Part shown: positions 28,391 through 36,024 of the stretch, in pieces
Layout of the letters: each line of letters starts with the position of its first letter
Position numbering within the stretch: position 1 is the stretch's first letter
Assembly: GCF_016741785.1 (NCBI RefSeq)
Contig: NZ_JAERRL010000007.1
Span: 186,001-250,000 of the forward strand
DNA length: 64,000 bases
From: Streptomyces sp. 7-21
GTDB lineage: Bacteria > Actinomycetota > Actinomycetes > Streptomycetales > Streptomycetaceae
Direction: 5' to 3'
Program-made: the position numbers and the translations under genes
The notes under the pieces: model-generated
What the model saw: only the letters and a program-made list of their open reading frames with translations
Databases searched by the model: none
What the model was told of the DNA's origin: nothing

Positions 28391-28419
28391 TTGCGGTGCA
28401 AGCGAGCGGCACGTACGCT
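28391..28419 (+). promoter_or_regulatory. Candidate promoter of the monooxygenase gene
   Basis: TTGCGG (28391-28396), 17-bp spacer, TACGCT (28414-28419). The predicted start point falls in the palindrome at 28424-28444, so a bound repressor would block initiation. Confidence 0.4.
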
Positions 28420-28423
28420 GCTT

Positions 28424-28444
28424 AAAGCAACAGTTTGTTTCTTT
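28424..28444. promoter_or_regulatory. 21-bp palindrome, probable TetR operator
   Basis: Arms AAAGCAACA (28424-28432) and TGTTTCTTT (28436-28444) around GTT; 16 of 21 positions agree with the reverse complement. It is A/T-rich in a GC-rich region and located between the divergent TetR and monooxygenase genes. The core resembles AAC-x-GTT operators known for many TetR repressors. Confidence 0.65.
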
Positions 28445-28520
28445 TAGAGCGGCCGGCGCGCCGCACCCGCGGCTCCAGCGCCGCGTTCCGCACCCGTCCC
28501 AGCAGCCCCTGGAGGGCACC

Positions 28521-29633
28521 GTGCACATCCTTGTCTCCGGAGCGGGCATCGCCGGGCTCGCCTGCGCCGGCGAACTCGCCCGCCGCGGCCACGACGTCAC
28601 CGTCGTCGAGTACGCGCCCCGGCTCCGCCTCACCGGCACCCCCATCGACATCCGCGGCGACGCGATCACCACCGCGGACCGGATGGGGCTGCTGAAGGGA
28701 ATCCGCCAGCGGCGGATCCGCATGTCCGAACGCACCCAGTTCGTCGACCACGCCGGCGAGCCGGTGGCCTGGCTGCCGCTGGATGAGGTCGGCGACTCCG
28801 ACGACGACATCGAGATCCTCCGCGAGGACCTGGTGCGGCTCCTCGCCGACGCGCTACCGCCGTCCGTGGCGCTCCGCTTCGGCGACTCGGTCGCGGCGCT
28901 GGACGACGGCGGCGACGGCGCCACCGTGCGCTTCGCCTCCGGCCGCACCGGCCGGTACGACGTGGTGATCGGCGCCGACGGCCAGCACTCGGCGGTGCGC
29001 GCCCTGGCCTTCGGGCCCGAGGCGGCCTACGTGCGGCATCTCGGCGCCTACGTCGCGCTCGCCTCCTATCCCGCCGAGGCGGGAGGAACGGGCCCCAACC
29101 TGATCTGCAATGTCCCCGGCCGGATGGCGGGCCTGTTCCGGTACGGGGGCACGGCCACCGCGGTGTTCCAGTTCCGCTCGGAGCCGCTCGGCTACGACCA
29201 CCACGACGTGGCCGCCCAGAAGCGGATCCTCGCCGGCGTCTTCGCGGACTGCCGGTCATGGCGGATCCCCGAGCTGCTCGACGCGGCCCTCGCCGACCCC
29301 GGCTTCTATCTCTCCTCCGCCAGCCAGATTTGCATGCCCAACTGGCACCGCGGCCGGGTCGTCCTCGTCGGGGACGCTGGCTACAGCCCCGCCTACCTCT
29401 CGGGCCGCGGCACCTCGCTCGCCCTCACCGGCGCCCGTTTCCTCGCTGAGGAGCTGGACCGGTGCGACGGCGACCACGCCGCCGCGTTCGCGCGGTACGA
29501 GGAGCGGCAGCGCCCCTACGTCACATTCGCCCAGGACCGCGTCCACGCCGGCCGCGCCCGCGTCCTGCCGGCGACCTGGGAGGACATCGCCGCCCGCAAC
29601 GCGGCGCTGCGCGCGGCCGGCGCCGCCGCGTGA
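28521..29633 (+). CDS. FAD-dependent aromatic monooxygenase (PHBH/tetracycline-destructase-like fold)
   Basis: A 370-residue flavoprotein starting at GTG 28521 just after GGAGGG. The N-terminal dinucleotide motif VSGAGIAGLACAGELARRG, the middle DVVIGADGQHSAVR (DG motif) and the late GDAGYSPAYLSGRGTSLAL (GD motif with flavin-ribityl Asp) define the group A flavin monooxygenases. Relatives hydroxylate aromatics, polyketides or antibiotics; some inactivate drugs. It is complete. The divergent TetR gene and the palindrome between them suggest induction by a ligand, perhaps the enzyme's own substrate. The following 460 bp hold no clear partner. Confidence 0.9.
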   Translation: MHILVSGAGIAGLACAGELARRGHDVTVVEYAPRLRLTGTPIDIRGDAITTADRMGLLKGIRQRRIRMSERTQFVDHAGEPVAWLPLDEVGDSDDDIEILREDLVRLLADALPPSVALRFGDSVAALDDGGDGATVRFASGRTGRYDVVIGADGQHSAVRALAFGPEAAYVRHLGAYVALASYPAEAGGTGPNLICNVPGRMAGLFRYGGTATAVFQFRSEPLGYDHHDVAAQKRILAGVFADCRSWRIPELLDAALADPGFYLSSASQICMPNWHRGRVVLVGDAGYSPAYLSGRGTSLALTGARFLAEELDRCDGDHAAAFARYEERQRPYVTFAQDRVHAGRARVLPATWEDIAARNAALRAAGAAA

Positions 29634-30048
29634 CCGGCGCGCCGCCCCGCTCCGCGGCACCGGCGGCGCCCCCGCCCGCCGGAGAAAGCGCTGGTGAACG
29701 ACCCGCCCCGGCTCCGCCGAGCGACTCTGGCACCAGCGGGTCCTGCTCCCGCGGCCGTCCTCACCCTCGCCACCGTCCCGGCGGACGTCCCGGCGGACGT
29801 CCCGGCGGACATGGTCACCGGCTCGCCCATGAGGGTTTTGCCCCGGCTGCTGGACCACGTCGGCCCCGGCCAGGCCGCGTGGCTGAACGCCAGCACGATG
29901 CCGGCCGGGGCCTGCTGGCCGCCGCTGCTCGCCAGGCGTGCCGGGCGGCGGTCCCGGCGCGCGGCTTTCCCGGCTGTCCCGCGAGCCCGCTGCGCGCGGC
30001 TGCCGCGGCGTCGAGGAGGCCGGACCAAGGGGGACACTGCGGGGAGGG
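29634..30048. other. Intergenic stretch without a convincing gene
   Basis: About 415 bp between the monooxygenase and a terminator. A frame from GTG 29694 has a passable GGAGA site, but its product is Pro/Arg/Ala-rich with no recognisable domain, and minus-strand frames look equally random. It contains the 12-bp tandem repeat at 29775-29810. It may be decayed coding sequence. Confidence 0.4.
29775..29810. repeat. Three exact 12-bp tandem repeats
   Basis: GTCCCGGCGGAC occurs three times head to tail (29775, 29787, 29799) in the region with no clear gene. Confidence 0.9.
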
Positions 30049-30082
30049 CCGCCTGCCCCGGCGCCAGTGCCGGGGCAGGCGG
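30049..30082. terminator. Strong hairpin terminator
   Basis: Perfect 14-bp stem CCGCCTGCCCCGGC (30049-30062) / GCCGGGGCAGGCGG (30069-30082) with a 6-nt loop. It ends 15 bp past the stop of the minus-strand lipoprotein gene and faces the monooxygenase unit from the other side. Confidence 0.8.
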
Positions 30083-30097
30083 CCGGCGCCCCGTGCG

Positions 30098-31018
30098 TCA
30101 GGAGACGATCTCCGCCACGACGGCCTCGACGGCGTCGACGGCGACCTCAGGCTCGTCCACGTAGATGTAGTGGCCGCTGTTCTCGGCGGTGATCAGCTCA
30201 CTGTTGCTCGACAGGTTGAGCCAGTCGCGCTGGCCCTTGGTCCAGTCCTCCTCCAGGCCCTCCCCGTACTCGGGGACCTCCGCGAGGTACTGCTGCCCGT
30301 GCTGGATCACGCGCACGGGGATGTCGCCCGCGGACGCCACCTCGCCGTCCTCGAAGCGGAGCTGCTCCGGGTTCTCCCCGTTGTAGACCGCCAGCGTCTG
30401 GGCGCGCAGCTCACCCGCCTCGCCGGTGGCGGACTCCGGGATCCGGGCCATCAGGTCGGTGGCGGCGGTCGGCGACGTGGCGTCCAGCAGCACCAGGCCC
30501 TGGACCCGGTCCTGGTGCTCCGGGGCGTAGCGGCCGGCGATCAGGCCGCCCGCGGAGTGCCCGGCCAGGACGACCGGCGCGTCCCCGGCCACATGGTCGA
30601 TGACACCGGTCAGCGTCTCGCCGACGTCCGCGAGCTCCTGCGGGCCGGCCGGCTGGTCGCTGGCGCCCGCGCCGAGCCGGTCGTAGGAGCACACGCGGTT
30701 GCTGGCGCTGAGCGTCTGCTGGAAGTCCGCCATCGCCGTCAGGTCATCACCCATGCCGTGCAGCAGGATGATCACCGGGCGGTCCCCGTCCTGCTCACCG
30801 GAGCAGGACACGTTCACCGAGTACTCTCCGACCGTGATGGTCTCGGTGCCGGCCGGCGCGTCCCCGCCGTCGTCAGGCGAGGAGGTCGCCGATCCCCCCT
30901 CCCCCTGCTCCGGGTTCGGGTCCGACTCCGCGTCGTCGTCGCAGCCGGCCAGGGCCGCGCCGGCCAGGGCGCAGCACAGGGCGATCGCGGCGGGGAACCC
31001 TATCTTCTTGCGGATCAT
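30098..31018 (-). CDS. Alpha/beta-hydrolase lipoprotein
   Basis: A 306-residue secreted hydrolase from ATG 31018. A basic start MIRKK, hydrophobic core and lipobox LAGC (Cys at about 25) mark it as a lipoprotein; an acidic Asp/Ser/Gly linker follows. The hydrolase domain has the oxyanion strand VIILLHGMGDD, nucleophile elbow GHSAGG, and a late His in ENSGHYIYVDEPE, so Ser and His of the triad are visible; the acid is probably the Asp in LVLLDATSP or a later one. Two Cys (VSCSG and NRVCSYDR) may pair. Substrate unknown. It is divergent from the GlxA/GAPDH chimera, with two similar palindromes between them. Confidence 0.88.
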   Translation of the reverse strand: MIRKKIGFPAAIALCCALAGAALAGCDDDAESDPNPEQGEGGSATSSPDDGGDAPAGTETITVGEYSVNVSCSGEQDGDRPVIILLHGMGDDLTAMADFQQTLSASNRVCSYDRLGAGASDQPAGPQELADVGETLTGVIDHVAGDAPVVLAGHSAGGLIAGRYAPEHQDRVQGLVLLDATSPTAATDLMARIPESATGEAGELRAQTLAVYNGENPEQLRFEDGEVASAGDIPVRVIQHGQQYLAEVPEYGEGLEEDWTKGQRDWLNLSSNSELITAENSGHYIYVDEPEVAVDAVEAVVAEIVS

Positions 31019-31104
31019 GTGGTGCTCCAGCGTGCTCACGGGGGAGAAAAGAGAAAGCGGCGACGTCCGCCGGGCGGCGTGATGCACCGGCGGGCACGGC
31101 AAAG

Positions 31105-31119
31105 CTGACGGCGCGTCAG
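31105..31119. promoter_or_regulatory. Palindrome A, CTGACG-GCG-CGTCAG
   Basis: Perfect 6-bp arms around GCG, in the spacer between the hydrolase lipoprotein gene and the plus-strand chimera. Its core TGACG-N3-CGTCA is repeated at 31146-31160, centre-to-centre 41 bp, about four helical turns. Likely protein-binding site; regulator unknown. Confidence 0.55.
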
Positions 31120-31145
31120 CGTCATGCCCCGCCCCGGCGTCGCCC

Positions 31146-31160
31146 GTGACGTCGCGTCAC
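31146..31160. promoter_or_regulatory. Palindrome B, GTGACG-TCG-CGTCAC
   Basis: Perfect 6-bp arms around TCG, same core as palindrome A and spaced 41 bp from it. A related site with a 4-bp centre lies upstream of the serine hydrolase gene (51039-51056). Confidence 0.55.
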
Positions 31161-31310
31161 ACCTTAAACCCGCGGATTTCCGGCGCCGCCCGACGGCGGG
31201 AGGTTGTCCCCCGCGATCACCGGACGTGCCCTTTCGGGCAGCCCCGCAGGGCAGAACGCTGCCCGCGCCCGCGCGCGTGCCGGCCGCGTCACCCCCGTAC
31301 CCTCAGTGCC

Positions 31311-32156
31311 GTGCCAGCCGACCGTCTCCACCGCGTCGCCGTGCTCGTACTCGAGGGCGCCAAGCCGCTCGACGTCGGCATTCCCGCCCAGGTCTTCACC
31401 ACCCGCGCGAGCATGCCGTACCAGGTGCGGGTGTGCGGCCCGGCTCCCGGCCGCTTCACCTCGGCCGGCGCCGCCCGCGCCCACCTGGCGGCGGGCGCGT
31501 CGAAGGTGCTGGTGAGCGCCCCCTCCAGCGGCGCCGACGTGACCCTCGCCTACGGCATCAACACCGGCGCCTACGACCCGGCCGCCCACACGGTCATCTC
31601 CAGCGCCTCGTGCACCACCAACGCGCTGGCGCCGCTGGCCGCCGTGCTGGCCGACCTCGCGGGCATCGAGCACGGCTTCATGACGACGGTGCACGCCTAC
31701 ACCCAGGAGCAGAACCTCCAGGACGGCCCGCACCGCGACGCCCGCCGGGCCCGCGCCGCCGCCGTCAACATCGTGCCGACCACGACCGGCGCCGCCCGGG
31801 CGATCGGCCTGGTGCTGCCCCGGCTGGACGGCAAGCTGTCCGGCGACTCGCTGCGCGTGCCGGTGCCGGTGGGCTCGATCGTCGAACTCAACACCACGGT
31901 CTCCCGCGAGGTGACGCGCGACGACGTGCTGGCTGCCTACCGGGCGGCGGCGGACGGGCCGCTGGCGGGTGTGCTGGAGTACTCGGAGGACCCGCTGGTG
32001 TCGTCCGACATCACGGGCAACCCGGCCTCGGCGGTGTTCGACTCGGCGCTCACCCGCGTCGACGGCCGCCACATCAAGGTGGTCGCCTGGTACCACAACG
32101 AGTGGGGCTTCTCCAACCGCGTAGTCGACACGCTGGAGCTCCTCGCCGCCGGCTGA
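31311..32156 (+). CDS. In-frame chimera: GlxA/DJ-1 N-terminal fragment fused to GAPDH lacking its NAD-binding start
   Basis: A 281-residue product from GTG 31311. Residues 1 to about 47 (HRVAVLVLEGAKPLDVGIPA and PYQVRVCGPAPG) match the start of GlxA-type AraC regulators (DJ-1/PfpI domain). From residue 48 (RFTSAGAARAHLAAGASKVL) to the end it is glyceraldehyde-3-phosphate dehydrogenase. Catalytic Cys101 in SASCTTN and His in HAYTQEQN are kept, as are VPVPVGSIVELNT and WYHNEWGFSNR. The first roughly 95 GAPDH residues, with the NAD-binding loop, are missing, as are the rest of GlxA and its DNA-binding domain. The join is at about 31450 and the frame is intact. Simplest reading: a deletion between neighbouring glxA and gap genes; likely not an active dehydrogenase. 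Confidence 0.85.
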   Translation: MPADRLHRVAVLVLEGAKPLDVGIPAQVFTTRASMPYQVRVCGPAPGRFTSAGAARAHLAAGASKVLVSAPSSGADVTLAYGINTGAYDPAAHTVISSASCTTNALAPLAAVLADLAGIEHGFMTTVHAYTQEQNLQDGPHRDARRARAAAVNIVPTTTGAARAIGLVLPRLDGKLSGDSLRVPVPVGSIVELNTTVSREVTRDDVLAAYRAAADGPLAGVLEYSEDPLVSSDITGNPASAVFDSALTRVDGRHIKVVAWYHNEWGFSNRVVDTLELLAAG

Positions 32157-32159
32157 CCG

Positions 32160-32178
32160 CGCCGCCACCCCGGCGGCG
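32160..32178. terminator. Short hairpin after the GAPDH chimera
   Basis: CGCCGCC (32160-32166), loop ACCCC, GGCGGCG (32172-32178), immediately after the stop codon at 32156. A weak but plausible terminator. Confidence 0.4.
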
Positions 32179-32270
32179 GGGACGGGGTCGTGGCCGGAGC
32201 TGGCCGCCCTGGCCGGTGAACCAGGGTGCGGGACCGTGCGGACCAGGACGCGTCCGCGGTGATGGACGCG

Positions 32271-33332
32271 TCAGGGCGGCGTGAGGCTCTGGACGACATG
32301 GGTCATGTGCTGCACGTTTCCCATCCGCAGCCAGACCGCCACCTGCCCGGTGCCCTCCTTGTCGGTGAGAGAACCCGCGGCGCAGTCGCGCAGCCATCTC
32401 TCCCCTTCGCTGGCGGCGGCGCCCCGGAACTCCGGCAGACCGCGGAGCATCCGCGCGGCTCCCCGCACCGCCGCGGCACGATCGGGCCCCTGGTTCACGA
32501 CGCGGCACAGCACGAACGAGTCGTCGGTGGTGTAGCCCAGGACTCCCCAGGAAAGCGCTATGCCTCCTCTGGTCCGGCGGTTGGCGATTCCTCTGGCGGG
32601 CTGGATGCCGTAGTCACCGTAGGTGAGGTGCGGCACGTACGGGCGCGCGCTCGTGCGCAGCTCGCGCCAGGTCTGCCAGTCGGTGCGCGGCACGCGGCAG
32701 AGTGCGCCCAGCGGGAAGTCCGCTGCCGTGACGCGGGGGAAGCCGCCGCCGAGCACCGCGCCGGTGCGCCACGGTGCCAGGGGCCACAGGGTGTCCAGGG
32801 CGCGCAGCGCCTCCTTGCCGGCGCCGGGACGGCTGGGCAGCACCTCGCCCAGGTCCAGCAGCAGGTCGACGGGGAGGCCGCCGCCGGTCTGGGCGAGGAG
32901 GCGCGCGACGTCCTCGGCGGAGCGGCTGTCCCACTCCCCCGGCAGCCGTACCCGCACTCCGAGCCCGGTGCCGTTCCGGCGGGCCGCGGCCAGGGCGGCG
33001 GACTGCTGGGCCGGACTCCGGCCGGGGCCGGTCACCGGGCGCAGCAGCCCGGCTAGTCCCGTCTCCTCCGCCATGATCTCTGTCAGCGCTGCTGCCTGCT
33101 GCTCCTCGGCGAAGGGCGCGTCGATCCATCCGTGATGGTGGCGGTGCAGGCGCCGCACCTCGCGGAGTTCCGGCCTGTTCGCGGGTCCCAGCTCTGCCAC
33201 GGGCACGCCGGGGCACGGTGGCAGGTTCCACAACGGTGCCAGGGCGGCCCGCACGTCTGGGCGCAGTAACCCGTAGGCGCGCCGGGCGTGCTGCCGGGCC
33301 GGGAGGACGGGGACGTAGAGCAGACCGGGCAT
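32271..33332 (-). CDS. Beta-family protein (T4 beta-protein-like)
   Basis: A 353-residue protein from ATG 33332 (GAGGGGAG site; upstream in-frame residues are rejected). The opening LLYVPVLPARQHARRAYGLL and downstream ALAPLWNLPPCPG resemble the Beta protein family (named from phage T4), seen widely in actinobacteria as solitary genes. Later blocks PVDLLLDLGEVLP, LCRVPRTDWQTWRELRTSARPYVPHLTYGDYG (split) and GIANRRTRGG fit its barrel-like pattern. The biochemical function of this family is unknown. It is single here, with no toxin or defence partner beside it. Identification is from motif memory, so moderate confidence. Confidence 0.65.
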   Translation of the reverse strand: MPGLLYVPVLPARQHARRAYGLLRPDVRAALAPLWNLPPCPGVPVAELGPANRPELREVRRLHRHHHGWIDAPFAEEQQAAALTEIMAEETGLAGLLRPVTGPGRSPAQQSAALAAARRNGTGLGVRVRLPGEWDSRSAEDVARLLAQTGGGLPVDLLLDLGEVLPSRPGAGKEALRALDTLWPLAPWRTGAVLGGGFPRVTAADFPLGALCRVPRTDWQTWRELRTSARPYVPHLTYGDYGIQPARGIANRRTRGGIALSWGVLGYTTDDSFVLCRVVNQGPDRAAAVRGAARMLRGLPEFRGAAASEGERWLRDCAAGSLTDKEGTGQVAVWLRMGNVQHMTHVVQSLTPP

Positions 33333-33451
33333 CGCGGCTCCCCTCGCGCGACCCTCGTGGGTACCTGCTTTGAGGGTGCGAGGCGGGCAACACGGGCGGA
33401 AAGAGCGCCTTTTCGGCCGGCCGACTGAAATGAACACGACCACGCGCTCCC

Positions 33452-33477
33452 CCGGCCGGGGCCGCGGCCCCGGCCGG
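33452..33477. terminator. 26-bp perfect GC palindrome
   Basis: CCGGCCGGGGCCG (33452-33464) followed directly by its exact reverse complement (33465-33477), just beyond the stop of the minus-strand flavin oxidoreductase (33484). Best read as that gene's terminator. Confidence 0.6.
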
Positions 33478-33483
33478 CGGCCG

Positions 33484-34887
33484 CTAGCCGGTGATGCGGT
33501 GGCCGAGGCGGAAGAGGCCGGCCGGGTCGCGGCGGGCCTTCAGGGCGGTGAGGCGCTCGTAGTCGCCCGGGTCGTAGGCGGTGCGCACCCGGTCGGGAGC
33601 CGCGGCCGGGCCGTGGCCCATGAAGTTGACGAAACGGCCCGCCGTCCAGGGGGCGAACGGCGCCAGCAGCGCGTCCTGCCGCCGCACCACCGCCTCCCGT
33701 TCCGCTTCGCTCTCACCGCCCGTCATCCGCGTCAGCACGCCCAGCGAGTACCGGGCATCGCGGTGCCCCACGGCGCTCGGCGCCGCGCCCGGGCGGGCGA
33801 GCGCCCCGCCGAGGTGGCGCAGCTCCAGGACGGCCGGTTCGTCGGCGGCCGGCCCGGCCGCCGCCAGCAGCCCGCGCAGCGCCGTCTCGTCCAGCGCGCT
33901 CAGCAGTGCGATGTCGCTGTTCCAGGCCATGGGCCGGGCCGGGTCGTTGTGGACGCTGCCGGCCTGGGTGACGGGCAGGACGGCGAGGGACTCCAGCACC
34001 GGGGCGCCGGTGCGCGCCCGCAGCCGGGCGACGAGCCGCTCGCCCTCTTCCGGCCGCTGGCCCGCGTAGGCGATGCGGACGTGCGCCACGTACTGGCCCC
34101 GCAGCGGCTCGGGGAGCGCGGGCACGTCAGGCACGGCCACGAAGGCCAGGGAGCTGTTCATCTCCTCCGGCAGCCCTTCGGTCCACTCCGCCCAGGCGCG
34201 CGCGGTGGCGAGCGCCTGCCCCGGGGTGCCGTTCCGGTAGTACAGGCCGCCGCCCCACAGCGTGGTGAGCGGCAGCAGCTCCGTCTCAACGGCGGTGACC
34301 AGGCCGAAGTTGTCGCGCCCGCCGCGCAGCGCCCAGAACAGCTCCGGGTCGCTGCCGGCGGTGACCCGCACCAGCTCGGCGCCGGCCGTGACGACCTCCA
34401 GGGCCCGCACCCGGTCGGCGGCGTAGCCGAACGTGCGGCCCAGCAGGGGAAGGCCGCCGCCGAGCAGGTAACCCACCGCGCCGGTGTGCGGGGCGGAGCC
34501 GCTGAGCGGGGCCAGGCCGTAGGCCGCCGCGGCGGGGGTGACCTGCTCCCAGCGGGCGCCCGCGCCGATACGGGCGAGCCGGGCCGCCGGGTCCACCGTG
34601 ACGTCCGCCATGGCGCGCGTGACGACCAGTACTCCCCCGTCACCGCCCCCGGCGGGCCCGTGGCCGGTGCTGCGCACGCCCACCGGCAGGCCGTGCGCGG
34701 CGGCGAAGGCGACGGCCTCACGGACGTCGGCCGCCTCGCGCGCGGCCACGATGAGGTCCGGGCGGCTGCGGACGGCGGTGTTGAAGCCGCGCGCGTGCTC
34801 CTCGGCGAACGCGTCGTCGCCGGCGGCGAGTACGGTGCCGCTGATCCGGCTCCGCAGGGCGGCGACGCCCCGGGAGGACAGGGTCAT
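33484..34887 (-). CDS. FAD-binding (PCMH/BBE-type) oxidoreductase
   Basis: A 467-residue flavin oxidase of the berberine-bridge-like family, starting at ATG 34887 behind AAGGAGAG. The FAD domain (PCMH fold) contains GLPVGVRSTGHGP, where His76 is the usual covalent flavin attachment point, and TGAVGYLLGGGLPLLGR. The second attachment Cys found in bicovalent members is replaced (GSAPHTG), so the flavin is probably attached once. C-terminal BBE segment: RFVNFMGHGP, with LTALKARRDPAGLFRLGH as the typical end. Such enzymes oxidise sugars, alkaloids or polyketides; substrate unknown. Divergent from a WYL regulator, with a palindrome in the promoter. Confidence 0.9.
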   Translation of the reverse strand: MTLSSRGVAALRSRISGTVLAAGDDAFAEEHARGFNTAVRSRPDLIVAAREAADVREAVAFAAAHGLPVGVRSTGHGPAGGGDGGVLVVTRAMADVTVDPAARLARIGAGARWEQVTPAAAAYGLAPLSGSAPHTGAVGYLLGGGLPLLGRTFGYAADRVRALEVVTAGAELVRVTAGSDPELFWALRGGRDNFGLVTAVETELLPLTTLWGGGLYYRNGTPGQALATARAWAEWTEGLPEEMNSSLAFVAVPDVPALPEPLRGQYVAHVRIAYAGQRPEEGERLVARLRARTGAPVLESLAVLPVTQAGSVHNDPARPMAWNSDIALLSALDETALRGLLAAAGPAADEPAVLELRHLGGALARPGAAPSAVGHRDARYSLGVLTRMTGGESEAEREAVVRRQDALLAPFAPWTAGRFVNFMGHGPAAAPDRVRTAYDPGDYERLTALKARRDPAGLFRLGHRITG

Positions 34888-34958
34888 GTGTGCTCTCTCC
34901 TTGTACGTGCGGGCGCCGGGCGTGGTCAGGTGCCCGGCGGCGACACATCGTGCCGCAC

Positions 34959-34983
34959 AAACCTGACACTGGCCGTCAGGTTT
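34959..34983. promoter_or_regulatory. Palindrome AAACCTGAC-N7-GTCAGGTTT, probable WYL-regulator operator
   Basis: Perfect 9-bp inverted repeat (34959-34967 / 34975-34983) in the 123-bp gap between the divergent flavin oxidase and WYL genes, 28 bp before the regulator's GTG. Position suggests the adjacent regulator binds here. Confidence 0.7.
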
Positions 34984-35010
34984 TCCGGGCACCCGCGCGA
35001 TGCTGGAAGG

Positions 35011-36003
35011 GTGAAGTCCGACCGCCTGCTGTCGATCCTGCTGCTGCTCCAGACCCGGGGCCGCGTGAGTGCGGCCGAGCTCGCCGAGCGGCTGGAGGTG
35101 TCCGTCCGCACCATCTACCGGGACGTCGCGGCGCTCTCGGCAGCGGGGGTGCCGGTGTACGCCGAGCGGGGCCGGCACGGCGGCATCGCGCTGCTGCCGG
35201 GCTACCGCACGGACGTGACGGGGCTGACGGCCGACGAGGCCAGGGCGCTGTTCGTGCTGGGAGCGCGCGGCACGCACGAGGCGCTGGGCCTGGGCGGGGC
35301 GCTCGGCTCGGCGCTGCGGAAGGTCATGGCGGCGCTGCCCGCGCCGCACCGCCCGGCGGCCGAGGTGGTCAGCCAGCGGATCCTGGTGGACCAGGGGCGC
35401 TGGTACGGGCGGCGGGAGCGCGAGCCGGAGGCGCTGCCCGCGCTGCGTGACGCGGTGTTCTCCGACCGCCGGCTGCGGCTGCGGTACCGCCGGGGCGGCG
35501 AGAGCCGGGCGCGGACGTACACGGTCGATCCGTACGGCCTGGTGGCCAAGGCCGGCGTCTGGTACCTGGTGGCGGACCGGGCGGGAGCAGAACGGATGTT
35601 CCGCGCGGACCGGGTGGTGGCCGCCGAGGTGCTGCCCGCGCCGGTGCGGCGGCGTCCCGGGGTGGACCTGGCCGGGCTGTGGGAGTCGATGCGGCGGCGC
35701 GTGGACGAGGCGCCGGTGGCAGTGCGGGTGGAGGCCCGGGTGCGGCGGGCCCGCCTCGACCTTTTCGAGGACGTCTCCGGAGCGGCCGTCGAGCGCGCGG
35801 ACGGCGGGGAGCCCGGCGAGCGGGACGAGCGGGGGGACGACTGGGTGAACGTCGTCCTCAGCTACCCGCAGCTGAGCGCCGTGCGGCAGGTGCTGGCGTT
35901 CGGCACCGACGTCGAGGTGACGGGCCCGCCGGAGGCGGTGCGCTTCCTGGCGCAGACCACCGCGGCGCTGGCGGCGCGCTACGCGGCCACGGCGGAGACC
36001 TGA
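35011..36003 (+). CDS. YafY-type HTH-WYL transcriptional regulator
   Basis: A 330-residue regulator from GTG 35011 (GGAAGG site). N-terminal DeoR-like helix-turn-helix (about 1-60): RLLSILLLLQTRGRVSAAELAERL and VRTIYRDVAALSAAGVPVY. The WYL domain (about 140-215) holds RYRRGGESRARTYTVDPYGLVAKAGVWYL (split) with the Trp-Tyr-Leu core and the basic face FRADRV; a C-terminal WCX extension follows. WYL domains bind small ligands or nucleic acid. It is divergently paired with a flavin oxidase, the standard arrangement for local control; a 9+9 bp palindrome lies between. Confidence 0.9.
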   Translation: MKSDRLLSILLLLQTRGRVSAAELAERLEVSVRTIYRDVAALSAAGVPVYAERGRHGGIALLPGYRTDVTGLTADEARALFVLGARGTHEALGLGGALGSALRKVMAALPAPHRPAAEVVSQRILVDQGRWYGRREREPEALPALRDAVFSDRRLRLRYRRGGESRARTYTVDPYGLVAKAGVWYLVADRAGAERMFRADRVVAAEVLPAPVRRRPGVDLAGLWESMRRRVDEAPVAVRVEARVRRARLDLFEDVSGAAVERADGGEPGERDERGDDWVNVVLSYPQLSAVRQVLAFGTDVEVTGPPEAVRFLAQTTAALAARYAATAET

Positions 36004-36024
36004 GCGGCCGGTCCGCCGGGCGCT

